Assembly (NCBI GenBank): GCA_965248255.1
Contig: CBDFIW010000001.1
Location: 855,087-919,086, forward strand
Direction of reading: 5' to 3'
DNA from: JAKZVK01 sp965248255
Lineage (GTDB): Bacteria > Acidobacteriota > Terriglobia > Bryobacterales > UBA6623
DNA: 64,000 nt
In this document: positions 52,594 through 60,512 of the stretch, piece after piece
Position numbering within the stretch: the first letter of the stretch is position 1
How the letters are laid out: each line of letters opens with the position of its first letter
Translations under genes and position numbers: made by a program
The notes under the pieces: generated by a model
Seen by the model: the letters and a program-made list of their open reading frames with translations, nothing else
Told to the model about the DNA's origin: nothing
Database searches by the model: none

Positions 52594-53817
52594 ATGACGT
52601 TCGTTTCTCATCTGACGTGCAGTAAGACCGGTGAACGGCTGCCGGCCGGGCAGGTCCACAACTTGTCGCCCAGTGGGGCGCCGTTGCTCGTCCACTACAA
52701 CCTGGCGAAGGCTCGCGAGGAGTTCAGCCGCGAAGAAGTCGCCCGCGGCCCCCACTCGATGTGGCGCTATGGGCCGCTGCTGCCCGTCGCCGACCCCGAC
52801 AACATCGTCACGCTTGGCGAGGGGCACACCCCTCTGCTGGCCACGCCCCGGCTCGGCCAAAGGCTGGGTGCGAAACAGCTCTGGGTCAAGGACGAGAGCC
52901 TCAACCCTACCGGCACTTTCAAGGCGCGCGGCATGGCCTGCGCGGTGTCGATGGCCAAGGAACTGGGCATGCAGAAGCTTGCCGCCCCCTCGGCGGGTAA
53001 CGCCGGCGGCGCCATGGCCGCCTACGCCGCCGCGGCGGGCATGGAAGCCCACATCTTCATGCCGCGCGACGTGCCGCAAGCGAACTACATCGAGGCGAAG
53101 ATGTGCGGCGCTCATGTCACCTTGGTGAACGGTTTGATCAGCGACTGCGGCAGGATCGTCGCTGAGCGCAAAGATGAGGAAGGATGGTTCGATGTCTCAA
53201 CCCTCAAGGAGCCCTACCGCATCGAAGGCAAGAAAACCATGGGGCTCGAGCTGGCCGAGCAGCTAGGATGGCGTCTGCCCGACGCCGTTTTCTATCCCAC
53301 AGGCGGCGGCGTGGGGCTGATCGGCATGTGGAAGGCGTTCGACGAATTGGAGCAGCTTGGGTGGATCGGCTCGCAGCGGCCGAAGATGATCTCCGTACAG
53401 ACCGAAGGCTGCGCACCGATCGTCAAAGCGTTCGAGGAAGGCAGGGACGACTCGACGTTCTGGGAAAATGCCACCACGCTGGCGAGCGGCTTGCGGGTTC
53501 CCAAGGCGATCGGCGACTTCCTCGTCTTGCGGGCGGTCCGCGAGAGCGGCGGGACGTGTGTGGCTGTGTCGGATCAACACTTACTTGACGCGGGCCAAGC
53601 ACTCGCCGAAACCGAGGGCCTCTTCGCCGCCCCCGAAGGTGCCGCTTGCATCGCGGCGCTGGAGATGCTGCTTGGCAATGGTTTCCTCGCAGCCGACGAC
53701 GAGATCGTCGTCTACAACACAGGGACCGGCTACAAGTATCTGGAAAACTGGTCTACTCGCTTCCCTCCCGAGCCCACGGCCGAGGAGCGTCAAGGCGGAA
53801 TGATCCTGCCCCGCTAG
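52594..53817 (+). CDS. thrC: Threonine synthase
   Basis: The 407-residue PLP enzyme converts O-phosphohomoserine to threonine. The PLP Lys lies in KDESLNPTGTFKARG; the phosphate loop is SAGNAGGAMAAYAAAAG, and YPTGGGVGLIGMWKAFDEL follows. The N-terminal VSHLTCSKTGERLPA begins with a short Cys-containing strand as in the plant-like branch. Length and motif spacing are normal. No other thr gene is adjacent. It runs divergently from the transglycosylase gene. Confidence 0.93.
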   Translation: MTFVSHLTCSKTGERLPAGQVHNLSPSGAPLLVHYNLAKAREEFSREEVARGPHSMWRYGPLLPVADPDNIVTLGEGHTPLLATPRLGQRLGAKQLWVKDESLNPTGTFKARGMACAVSMAKELGMQKLAAPSAGNAGGAMAAYAAAAGMEAHIFMPRDVPQANYIEAKMCGAHVTLVNGLISDCGRIVAERKDEEGWFDVSTLKEPYRIEGKKTMGLELAEQLGWRLPDAVFYPTGGGVGLIGMWKAFDELEQLGWIGSQRPKMISVQTEGCAPIVKAFEEGRDDSTFWENATTLASGLRVPKAIGDFLVLRAVRESGGTCVAVSDQHLLDAGQALAETEGLFAAPEGAACIAALEMLLGNGFLAADDEIVVYNTGTGYKYLENWSTRFPPEPTAEERQGGMILPR

Positions 53818-53877
53818 TGCCCTGATAAGGGAGGACTCGCCCCACGGCGGCCCTCCGAACTCAGCGGCCAGGTCGAG

Positions 53878-54435
53878 CTAGGCGCCGGTGCCGCCGGTCA
53901 ACACTCGAATGTCAGGCAGGTTTCGATACTGTTGATCGAAGTCGAGCCCATAGCCGACGACGAATTCATCAGGGATCTCGAAGCCCACGTAGTCGAGTTC
54001 GACAGGCTCGACCCGCCGGCTCGGCTTGTCGAGCAGAGTGGCGACGCGCAGCGACCGCGGCCGGCGCTGCTCAAGCAACCCGAGCAGGTATCGCAGCGTC
54101 AGGCCGGTATCGACGATGTCTTCGACCAGGATGACGTCGAGGCCGGCGATGTCGTGATCGAGGTCTTTAGTGAGGCGGACTTGGCCCAACGTCTCGGTCG
54201 CCTGCCCGTAGCTGGCGACCCCGATGAAATCGACCGACAGAGTGCGCCGGATGCTGCGCGCTAAGTCGGTCAAGAAGACCGCCGCCCCTTTGAGCACGCC
54301 GATCAGGCGCAGCGGCGGAAGGCCGGTGCCGGCGGGGCAGTCCGCTTCGATGGCGCGCCCGATCTCGGCGACGCGAGTGGCGATTTGCTCGGCCGAGAGA
54401 AGCGGCTTCAGCTCGTCGGACGTCACGCGCTGCAT
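53878..54435 (-). CDS. hpt: Hypoxanthine phosphoribosyltransferase
   Basis: I use the ATG at 54435 (MQRVTSDELKP); a GTG at 54480 adds 15 residues that do not look conserved. The 185-residue purine-salvage enzyme has the PRPP-binding motif VILVEDIVDTGLTL, the early LIGVLKGAAVFLTDLAR, SVDFIGVASYG and the late VELDYVGFEIPDEFVVGYGLDF. It makes IMP or GMP from hypoxanthine or guanine. The tail LPDIRVLTGGTG is typical. The start choice is uncertain because neither site has a good Shine-Dalgarno. Confidence 0.92.
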   Translation of the reverse strand: MQRVTSDELKPLLSAEQIATRVAEIGRAIEADCPAGTGLPPLRLIGVLKGAAVFLTDLARSIRRTLSVDFIGVASYGQATETLGQVRLTKDLDHDIAGLDVILVEDIVDTGLTLRYLLGLLEQRRPRSLRVATLLDKPSRRVEPVELDYVGFEIPDEFVVGYGLDFDQQYRNLPDIRVLTGGTGA

Positions 54436-54638
54436 TCTCTCGAAACCGGGCTGCAAAGAGCAATCCGTTATAATCAGCACAACCTTCCTGCGCGGTGTGA
54501 AGACTGGCGGACTGCCACAAGCGGTGGGTGCCGAGTTCTTGGCCGTCGATGGCCGTCAGGGCCGCAGTTGGGTGTCCCCAGCGTTCTTCCACAGCTGGTT
54601 GCAATGGGTACCCTCGTCGCAGCGAAGGATATTGAGTC

Positions 54639-54714
54639 GGGGCGGTAGCTCAGTTGGTAGAGCAACGGCCTTTTAAGCCGTGGGTCCCGGGTTCGAGTCC
54701 CGGCCGCCTCACCA
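54639..54714 (+). tRNA. tRNA-Lys (anticodon UUU)
   Basis: The acceptor stem GGGGCGG pairs with CCGCCTC (one G-U). A D-arm (GCTCAGTTGGTAGAGC), an anticodon stem ACGGC/GCCGT with loop CTTTTAA (anticodon TTT), and a T-arm CCGGGTTCGAGTCCCGG are all present. Genomic CCA follows the discriminator A. A complete cloverleaf of 76 bases. Accessory genes begin about 500 bases downstream. Confidence 0.97.
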
Positions 54715-54756
54715 CTTTTCCAGCCGCGAACTTTTGTGGCTCCTTAGTTAACGCCA

Positions 54757-54784
54757 GACCCCGATGGGAGGTTCCCTCGGGGTC
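54757..54784 (+). terminator. Predicted intrinsic terminator after tRNA-Lys
   Basis: GACCCCGA at 54757-54764 and TCGGGGTC at 54777-54784 are exact reverse complements, and GGGA/TCCC inside them extend the stem. The following bases TTGTCG are only weakly T-rich. It is placed as expected for the tRNA transcript, about 40 bases after CCA. Confidence 0.55.
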
Positions 54785-55214
54785 TTGTCGTATCTGGTGC
54801 TTTTTCAATCACTTGCACCGCCCGACACATTTCCCCCGATTCTCCGTTTCGTAAATTCATCCGGTGTACCGCTTGCAACCATGGGGGGTTGCGAACGCTC
54901 CACCGGAATTTCCGTTACGGATTCTCTCGTTCTCTATTTAATATCCCGCGTTGTTTAATAGCCCAGTTGCTAGTGGCCCACCGCCCGACACTTTCGAGCT
55001 CGCGCCGGTATGTATCCAGTAGAAGCCGGGCCATAGGGGTCCGGCGGACCACCAGACAGCGGCAGCGGCCGTAGGAAACGGAGCCCGTTGTGGGTGCCGA
55101 CGGCATCGCTTTCATGCGGTGTCGACGGGGCTTCCAACGGCTCACGTTGACCGTTTCGTCCCGCCAGCATCCACAACACGACCTCTTCCGGGCCTCTCCG
55201 CGAAGGAGGATCGG
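54785..55214. other. Intergenic stretch at the left side of the island
   Basis: I see no gene. Around 54915-54960 the DNA is markedly AT-richer than the chromosome before it (CTCTATTTAATATC-like text), suggesting the junction with foreign DNA lies near here. No copy of the tRNA 3' end is present in this stretch, and the short minus-strand frames are arginine-rich shadows. Confidence 0.35.
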
Positions 55215-55418
55215 ATGCCACCGAGCACGCACGTCTCCAATACTGTCGATGAGGTAGTCGCGGAGATCGCCTCAATCCTGGCCGAAGGCTACCTGCGCCA
55301 CCGCAAGAGTCGAGAAATCTCGTCCACATCCGAGAATGAACGCAAGAAAGTCAAACATTCTCAAGTGTTTACAGAGAATCCACTTGATCGTTCGGGCCAC
55401 CGAAGCGTTCATGAATGA
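55215..55418 (+). CDS. Small protein of unknown function upstream of the recombinase module
   Basis: The 67-residue ORF starts at ATG 55215 with an excellent GAAGGAGG seven bases upstream (spacer ATCGG plus two). It reads MPPSTHVSNTVDEVVAEIASI, then LAEGYLRHRKSREI and a Ser/Lys-rich hydrophilic tail ending RSGHRSVHE. The first half looks helical. No known domain is recognised. It leads the four-gene run containing DUF2924, a large serine recombinase and an HTH gene, and its end overlaps a 16-base palindrome. Its conservation with that module is the main reason to take it seriously. Confidence 0.6.
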   Translation: MPPSTHVSNTVDEVVAEIASILAEGYLRHRKSREISSTSENERKKVKHSQVFTENPLDRSGHRSVHE

Positions 55419-55421
55419 ACG
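55406..55421. repeat. CGTTCAT-GA-ATGAACG palindrome beside the recombinase genes
   Basis: CGTTCAT (55406-55412) and ATGAACG (55415-55421) are exact inverted repeats around the non-palindromic dinucleotide GA. A third ATGAACG lies at 55336-55342, and TCAAGTG/CACTTGA (55361-55367, 55381-55387) form a further inverted pair. Large serine recombinases cross over at a central dinucleotide within partly symmetric sites, so this could be a core site; an operator is the simpler alternative. Confidence 0.35.
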
Positions 55422-55494
55422 AGTTAACGCCCCGAGACGGCGAGGTGAATGGAACGTCGGCCACAGGGCAAGTCCATGAGAAGGAGGAATTTGG

Positions 55495-56031
55495 ATGGAA
55501 GCAAGTACGTATCAACAGATCCAGGAGCTCTCCCGAATGACCGTCGGCCAGCTTCGGGAGAAGTACCTGGACGTCTTCGGTGAGGAGAGCCGCTGCCACC
55601 ACAAGGCAGCCTTGCGCAAGCGAATCGCCTGGCGCCTGCAGGCCCTGGCAGAAGGCGGCCTGTCGGAGCGGGCCCGCCGGCGTGCCGAGGAACTGGCCAA
55701 CGACGCCGATCTCCGAATGCGCGCTCCGCGTGATCCGATCCGGCCCGGCTCGGCGGAGGTGCGGGCGCGGACGACAAAAAGTCGAATTCCGCCCTCGTGT
55801 GATCCGCGACTGCCCATGCCCGGCACACTACTGGTGCGGGAGTTTCGGGGGCGCGACGTGGTGGTCAAGGTGCTCGATGAGGGCTTCGAGTTCGAGGACC
55901 GGCGCTATCCGTCCCTGTCGGCCATCGCCAAGGAAGTCACAGGCACCAAATGGAACGGGTTTCTGTTCTTCGGACTCGCCGGCAGTGGCTCACCCGCGAG
56001 CGGTCCTACGCACCAGGAGGTGAAGGAATGA
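55495..56031 (+). CDS. DUF2924 family protein
   Basis: The 178-residue product has an N-terminal helical part (LSRMTVGQLREKYLDVFGEES, KAALRKRIAWRLQALAEGGL). The C-terminal region GTLLVREFRGRDVVVKVLDEG, FEFEDRRYPSLSAIAKEVTGT and KWNGFLFFGL is the hallmark of DUF2924, found next to large serine recombinases in phage-like elements. GAAGGAGGAATTTGG precedes the ATG. The stop overlaps the recombinase ATG by four bases (ATGA), so translation is coupled. The function is unknown; a role with the recombinase is inferred from this linkage. Confidence 0.85.
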   Translation: MEASTYQQIQELSRMTVGQLREKYLDVFGEESRCHHKAALRKRIAWRLQALAEGGLSERARRRAEELANDADLRMRAPRDPIRPGSAEVRARTTKSRIPPSCDPRLPMPGTLLVREFRGRDVVVKVLDEGFEFEDRRYPSLSAIAKEVTGTKWNGFLFFGLAGSGSPASGPTHQEVKE

Positions 56032-57641
56032 TCGGCAATCTCCAACCGGCATATTCGATGAGCCAAGCAGCTCGGTCGACTCACAACGCGGCCATCCGCT
56101 GCGCCATCTACACCCGCAAGTCGACCGAAGAAGGGCTCGACCAGGAGTTCAACAGCCTTGACGCCCAGCGGGAATCGGCCGAAGCCTACATCGCCAGTCA
56201 GCGACACGAGGGCTGGAGCTGTCTTCCCGAACACTATGACGATGGCGGCTTCACCGGCGGCAACATGCAGCGGCCTGCTCTTGAGCGCCTGTGCGCCGAC
56301 ATCGAGGCGGGTCAGGTCGACTGCGTGGTGGTCTACAAGGTGGATCGTCTCAGCCGCTCGCTGCTGGACTTCGCCCGCATCATGGAGCTCTTCGACCGCC
56401 ACAAGGTGAGCTTTGTCTCGGTCACTCAGCAGTTCAACACGACCAGCTCCATGGGCCGGCTCACGCTGAACATCCTATTCTCCTTCGCCCAGTTCGAGCG
56501 GGAGCTCATCTCCGAGCGAGTCAAGGACAAGATGTCGGCAGCACGGCGCAAGGGCAAGTGGGTTGGCGGCCCACCGTCCCTGGGCTACGACGTGGCTCCG
56601 GAAGGTGGCAAGCTGATCGTCAACGCAGATGAAGCCGCCCAGGTGAGGGCCATCTATGATCTGTATCTCGAACACCAGGCCGCCTTCCCGGTCGTCCAGG
56701 AACTCAACCGCCGGGGATGGGTCACTAAACACTGGGTCACAAAGAAAGGCCGCGAACTTGGCGGCAAGACCTTCACCAAGAACGCACTGTACCGAATCCT
56801 CACCAACGTGCTCTACGTGGGGAAGGTACGGTTCGAAGGAATGCTCTACGAGGGCGAACACGACGCCATCGTGGATGCCGACGTGTGGCAACAGGTCCAG
56901 GAGAGGCTCCGTAGAAACGGCCTCTCGGGAGGACGGAAGGTGCGCAACAAGCACGGTGCGCTGCTCAAGGGCCTGTTGTATTGCACGCCCTGCGAATCCA
57001 GTATGGTGCACGCCTACACCCGTAAGCGGGAAAAGCGCTACCGCTACTACGTCTACCGCAACGCCCAGCAGCGGGGCTGGTCGTCGTGCCCGAGCAAGGC
57101 GCTCAACGCTCACGAGATTGAAACGCCCGTGGTGGAACACATTCGCGGGGTCGGGCGCAACGAGGAGATCGTCCAGGCGACGGTCAAGGGGGTGCGTGAG
57201 CAGAGCGACCGGCGAATGACGGAACTGGAGGTCGAACGGCGCCGACAGGAAAGCGAGCTTAAGCAGCTCTATTCCAGCGTCGAGAAGCTGGTTCACGGGG
57301 CCGGTTCGGAAAGCTCCAACGGCCGATCCACGACCGATCAGCTGGCCGACCTGCAGGATCGAATCCGAGCCTCCGAGCAGCGGATCACTGCCATCCGCGA
57401 AGAGGTCATTGCGCTGGAGCGGGAAACCGTGGGCGAAAGCGAGTTGACCCAGGCCCTGGCGCACTTCGATCCGGTGTGGGAGTCGCTGTCGCCTCGCGAG
57501 CGGGCGCGCATCATCCGGCTGCTCATTGAGCGGGTCGGGTACGACGGGCGGGACGGCAGGGTTACAGTGGCCTTTCGCTCGGTGGGCATCAAGGCGCTCT
57601 GCAGCGAAGGGGACATCGCCGGAAAGGAGGCGACAACATGA
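56028..57641 (+). CDS. Large serine recombinase
   Basis: I use ATG at 56028, overlapping the previous stop, after AGGAGGTGAAGGA. The 537-residue protein has the resolvase catalytic domain (about 20-160): IYTRKSTEEGLDQEFNSLDAQ contains the nucleophilic Ser, then VYKVDRLSRSLLDFARIMEL and NILFSFAQFERELISERVKD. A recombinase DNA-binding domain (GGPPSLGYDV, FTKNALYRILTN) and a zinc ribbon (LLYCTPCESSMVHA) follow, then a coiled coil (ELEVERRRQESELKQLYSS). It inserts or excises DNA by a Ser-linked mechanism. It is most likely the recombinase of this island. Confidence 0.93.
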   Translation: MIGNLQPAYSMSQAARSTHNAAIRCAIYTRKSTEEGLDQEFNSLDAQRESAEAYIASQRHEGWSCLPEHYDDGGFTGGNMQRPALERLCADIEAGQVDCVVVYKVDRLSRSLLDFARIMELFDRHKVSFVSVTQQFNTTSSMGRLTLNILFSFAQFERELISERVKDKMSAARRKGKWVGGPPSLGYDVAPEGGKLIVNADEAAQVRAIYDLYLEHQAAFPVVQELNRRGWVTKHWVTKKGRELGGKTFTKNALYRILTNVLYVGKVRFEGMLYEGEHDAIVDADVWQQVQERLRRNGLSGGRKVRNKHGALLKGLLYCTPCESSMVHAYTRKREKRYRYYVYRNAQQRGWSSCPSKALNAHEIETPVVEHIRGVGRNEEIVQATVKGVREQSDRRMTELEVERRRQESELKQLYSSVEKLVHGAGSESSNGRSTTDQLADLQDRIRASEQRITAIREEVIALERETVGESELTQALAHFDPVWESLSPRERARIIRLLIERVGYDGRDGRVTVAFRSVGIKALCSEGDIAGKEATT

Positions 57642-58174
57642 GAGCAACCCCATCCAGCTCAACGAACCCGGGGCCGAGTTCGGTTGAGGTCTCCTTTACC
57701 TTCCGCACCGCCAACGGCCGGAATCGCAATCATGGAGGCAAGGACCGAGCGGTCGAACCGGGGAACGTGCCCCGTGTCTCGAGGATTATGGCCTTGGCCA
57801 TCTGCTTCGACGATTTGGTCCGGCGTGGCGAGGTTAGTGACTATGCGGACCTGGCACGACTCGGCTATGTGACGCAGGCTCGAATTTCGCAGATCATGTG
57901 CCTGCTCCACTTGGCGCCCGACATTCAGGAGGCGCTGCTGTTCCTGCCGCGCACCCTCCAGGGCCGCGATCCCATCCGCGAGAAGGACCTTCGCCCCATC
58001 GCCGGCGTGCCGCACTGGAGCCGTCAGCGCAAGATGTGGGCGCGTCTGGTCGCGGGCCGGGTGAAAGTAGTAACACCGGTCCCGGTCCGGCGGCATAGTA
58101 TTCGTTCAGGCCCTGACTCAGACGCCATCCTCGTCGACGGAGCGCCTTACGCAGAAATTGGCGCCGGTGCCTGA
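57638..58174 (+). CDS. HTH protein coupled to the recombinase
   Basis: The ATG overlaps the recombinase stop (ATGA). The 178-residue product has FDDLVRRGEVSDYADLARLGYVTQARISQIMCLLHLAPDIQ, a helix-turn-helix of the ParB/phage-HTH type, then ALLFLPRTLQGRDPIREKDLRPIAG. This is the third gene of the DUF2924-recombinase-HTH arrangement. The last ~35 residues (VKVVTPVPVRRHSIRS onward) look unlike the rest and run 28 bases into a nirK fragment on the other strand, so the native C-terminus may have been altered by rearrangement. Confidence 0.75.
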   Translation: MRATPSSSTNPGPSSVEVSFTFRTANGRNRNHGGKDRAVEPGNVPRVSRIMALAICFDDLVRRGEVSDYADLARLGYVTQARISQIMCLLHLAPDIQEALLFLPRTLQGRDPIREKDLRPIAGVPHWSRQRKMWARLVAGRVKVVTPVPVRRHSIRSGPDSDAILVDGAPYAEIGAGA

Positions 58175-58395
58175 ACCTGCGTCATCAAATCATCGTCCCA
58201 TTCGCCATCGACCACGACATGGGCCAAAGCGCCCAACTCTACCGCCTCGATCAGGTTGTGGGTGAGGTAAGCATAGACGCCCGGCTGCCTGAACTTGTAG
58301 ATTGCCGCCCCAGCCGAGCCCCCACGGATGAACCAGGTCTGAAGCCCGTGCGCCGGGGGATCGGCGAATGAGCCCTGCTCCCACACGTAGTCCCC
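58147..58395 (-). pseudogene. 3' fragment of a copper nitrite reductase (nirK-like) gene
   Basis: The minus strand reads YVWEQGSFADPPAHGLQTWF, then IRGGSAGAAIYKFRQPGVYA, YLTHNLIEAVELGALAH and VVVDGEWDDDLMTQVQAP. This matches the last cupredoxin domain of NirK-type multicopper proteins; HNLIEA carries a copper-site His. Upstream of about 58395 the homology stops, and the frame continues only as unrelated residues to 58512. Roughly the first three quarters of the gene are absent. It lies between two plus-strand island genes, an isolated chromosomal or cargo scrap. Confidence 0.75.
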
Positions 58396-58560
58396 ATGTC
58401 CGCCGATACCTGGCTCCGGCACAAGATGGCGCTGGCTAGGAAGGCCACCCAATCCGGTCGTCTCACAGCTCCGGCCTTCGATAAGTTGCGTACCCGGTTC
58501 AACGCCGTCCACGCATGGGCGATGGAGTACGTGAGAAGAAGAGGCCCTCCACTCGGCTGT
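58396..58560 (+). other. Possible small coding remnant
   Basis: The plus-strand frame from ATG 58396 (SADTWLRHKMALARKATQSG, then FDKLRTRFNAVHAWAMEYVRRR) has protein-like composition for about 52 residues, then loses it. It has no Shine-Dalgarno and no stop until 58779, well inside the next frame. It may be the 5' part of the gene at 58586 separated by a frameshift. I cannot identify it. Confidence 0.25.
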
Positions 58561-58585
58561 CCAGTCGCTCGACTCAAAAACCTAT

Positions 58586-59029
58586 GTGCCACCGATGCTC
58601 TTTCCGCCCGAGGACCAACCCGCCGCCGCACGAGCCGAACCCAAGGTGACGTCCCCGGCCACCCGTCCGTATCTTTTCCCCGAAGACGGCGACTGGCGGT
58701 TTACCCAACGGGTTCGCTCCTCGGCTATGACCAAGGTGGATGCCATCCTCGACCAGGCACTGTCGCTGGGATGGCGTGAGGACCGGCTCTACCAGAACCG
58801 GGGACGATTCCGTTTTCCCTGTGGCGAGGACTACGGCCTCGTCTGCTTCCTGGATGAAGACGAGCGCATCGGCAAGGTAACCCGTCAGTTTATCCAAATC
58901 GTCGGACCGCCTCTCCAGGAAAACTGTCTGCACTTCTACAACCCGGAGGTGGATCAACCATGGATGTGCTGTGGGTCCCGGCCAATACGCACTTCTATGA
59001 GACGCGTCGCAAGCTTGTGCTGGCCCTGA
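58586..59029 (+). CDS. Hypothetical island protein
   Basis: The 147-residue ORF (GTG at 58586, or ATG at 58595 MLFPPEDQP) reads SSAMTKVDAILDQALSLGWRE and DRLYQNRGRFRFPCGEDYGL, with FLDEDERIGKVTRQFIQIV further on, a plausible small soluble domain. The frame is also open about 60 bases upstream (EEEALHSAVQSLDS). The last ~25 residues overlap the following HTH gene and are probably not functional. I know no homologue. Similar small genes often accompany recombinases in acidobacterial islands, but this is an impression. Confidence 0.45.
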   Translation: MPPMLFPPEDQPAAARAEPKVTSPATRPYLFPEDGDWRFTQRVRSSAMTKVDAILDQALSLGWREDRLYQNRGRFRFPCGEDYGLVCFLDEDERIGKVTRQFIQIVGPPLQENCLHFYNPEVDQPWMCCGSRPIRTSMRRVASLCWP

Positions 59030-59154
59030 CGGATCAAGGCGTCTCCACCCGCGAGATCGGCAAGCTGGCTGGCGTCACCCCGCGCCGGGTACGTCAGATC
59101 CTGGCGAAGGCCGGTAGTGCATCTCAGCTGACACATCCCGGCGCTTCCCGGTAG
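58960..59154 (+). CDS. Small HTH protein
   Basis: The 64-residue product has GGAGGT nine bases before ATG 58960. LVLALTDQGVSTREIGKLAGVTPRRVRQILAKAG is a compact helix-turn-helix, like the sigma-region-4 or Trp-repressor type. The remaining ~10 residues are short and polar. It overlaps the end of the previous ORF by 70 bases. A diverged copy of its 3' end and downstream flank recurs at about 60512-60615, on the far side of the amidohydrolase gene. It could regulate island genes. Confidence 0.65.
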   Translation: MDVLWVPANTHFYETRRKLVLALTDQGVSTREIGKLAGVTPRRVRQILAKAGSASQLTHPGASR

Positions 59155-59175
59155 GTAACCAACGGAAGCTCTCGC
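59071..59175 (+). repeat. Diverged direct repeat, left copy
   Basis: About 105 bases here align to 60512-60615. Shared blocks include a GCGTCAC(C/T)CCG start, CGTCA(G/A)AT(C/T)CTGG, GACACAT(C/T)CCG and CCGGTA(G/A)GTAACCAA. The first part encodes the end of the HTH protein (VTPRRVRQIL here, VTPEMVRQIL in the other copy), and similarity continues past its stop. The two copies bracket the lipoprotein amidohydrolase gene. Confidence 0.6.
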
Positions 59176-59387
59176 GTATTGATGTGATCCGAGTTGAGAT
59201 AAGCTCGCCCTGGCGCCACACCGCTGCATGCAAGGGACTCTGTAAAATACTCATCGACATTGCCCATGGTAGCCAGGCATCTTCCTTGCTTATCCTTTGT
59301 TTGTTCCCAGATAATCTAGCTCGGCCACGACAGGGAATCTCAACGAAGAGGCAGACGCAACCAAGGCTATTCGCTACAGGTGTGACG

Positions 59388-60512
59388 ATGATGCAATGTC
59401 GATCGATGCTCACGGGCGACAACCTGCGGAGATCCTCGTTTTTCCTGCTGTTTATGTTCAGCGTCTTGGGACTCGCTGGTTGCGTCTCGCAACCCACGTT
59501 GGAGATGTTCCAGACCGACGACCCACCCTGTTACGACCGCTCCGCCCAGCCGCAAACTGCGGTTGTGGATACCCACCTGCACTTCCGACCTTTTGGAGGT
59601 CCTGCGATCCCGTTCGAGGAGATGGTCTCCTACCTCAAGGAGACCGGCGTCCTGTTCGCCAACGTCTCTGGCATTGGTCAGATGCTGCCACCGGATTCGT
59701 CCTGCACCTACTACTTGGACTGTCCCGGGACGCCGGTGACGCCGACGCTGAAGAACGATTTTGTCAATGCCGCCAACTACGTCGCGAACGCCCCTCCAGG
59801 TGTCCACCTGACTCTCTCGATGACCTTTCCGGACTTGTCACGACCGGAGTCGATCCTCCCGGGAATGCAACTCTTGGAGGAGGAGTACCCCGGCGCATTT
59901 CAGTGGATGGGCGAGGTAAATCTGGTGAAACAGGCGTTGTTTAGCAACGGGCGTGGTCCTGTCCCCATGGCCGTACTCACGGAGTGGGCAAACTTCATGG
60001 AGACGCTGCGGGAACGGGACATTCCGCTCGCGATCCACGCGGATCTGGGCAACGACGAGAACCCGATCCGATACCTACCCCTCATGCAGGAAGTGCTGCG
60101 TTTGTATCCTAACAATACGATCATCTGGGTTCATATGGGACTGTCCCGGGAACTGGTCGATATGGACGCTGCCCAGCACATCCAAACGATGATGTTGCTG
60201 TTGGATCGCTACCCGAAGCTGATGTTGGATATTTCCTGGCGGGTGATCGACGATGTCTACTTCTCACAGCCGGATAAGCGAGCACTCTATGTTGCGTTCT
60301 TGAACGACTACTCGGAACGGATCCTGCCTGGAACCGACTTCTTGGCCTCGAGGGACAAGGGCATCGATGTCTATCGCACGGAACTGCACGTTACGAGTCG
60401 GATCCTTCGTGACTTGAATGATGCCGCTTTTCGGAACATCGCCTTGGGGCGGAATTACTTCCGATTGCTGAGTCTGGACTATACCGCGCCGCCGGTGTGT
60501 GCGAGTCCATAA
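59388..60512 (+). CDS. Lipoprotein amidohydrolase-like protein (cargo gene)
   Basis: I choose ATG 59388, giving a signal SFFLLFMFSVLGLAGC with a proper lipobox; the frame is open 68 codons upstream without a ribosome site. The 374-residue product is amidohydrolase-2-like: VVDTHLHFRPFGG (HxH), FQWMGEVNLVKQAL, IPLAIHADLGND, IIWVHMGLSRELVD and LPGTDFLAS supply His/Asp candidates for a TIM-barrel metal site. The substrate is unknown. The gene is less GC-rich than the surroundings and is flanked by diverged repeats, so it looks acquired. It is probably exported and lipid-anchored. Confidence 0.75.
   Translation: MMQCRSMLTGDNLRRSSFFLLFMFSVLGLAGCVSQPTLEMFQTDDPPCYDRSAQPQTAVVDTHLHFRPFGGPAIPFEEMVSYLKETGVLFANVSGIGQMLPPDSSCTYYLDCPGTPVTPTLKNDFVNAANYVANAPPGVHLTLSMTFPDLSRPESILPGMQLLEEEYPGAFQWMGEVNLVKQALFSNGRGPVPMAVLTEWANFMETLRERDIPLAIHADLGNDENPIRYLPLMQEVLRLYPNNTIIWVHMGLSRELVDMDAAQHIQTMMLLLDRYPKLMLDISWRVIDDVYFSQPDKRALYVAFLNDYSERILPGTDFLASRDKGIDVYRTELHVTSRILRDLNDAAFRNIALGRNYFRLLSLDYTAPPVCASP

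Noticed and set aside
54639..55214. Integration of the island into tRNA-Lys by a tyrosine integrase
   Set aside because: No repeat of the tRNA 3' end and no tyrosine integrase gene are visible in the window; the recombinase present is of the serine type. The right end is not in view, so this cannot be tested here.
59136..59162. Integron attC-like sites flanking the amidohydrolase gene
   Set aside because: The repeats lack the paired inverse-core and core (GTTRRRY) structure expected of attC, and no integrase is near.
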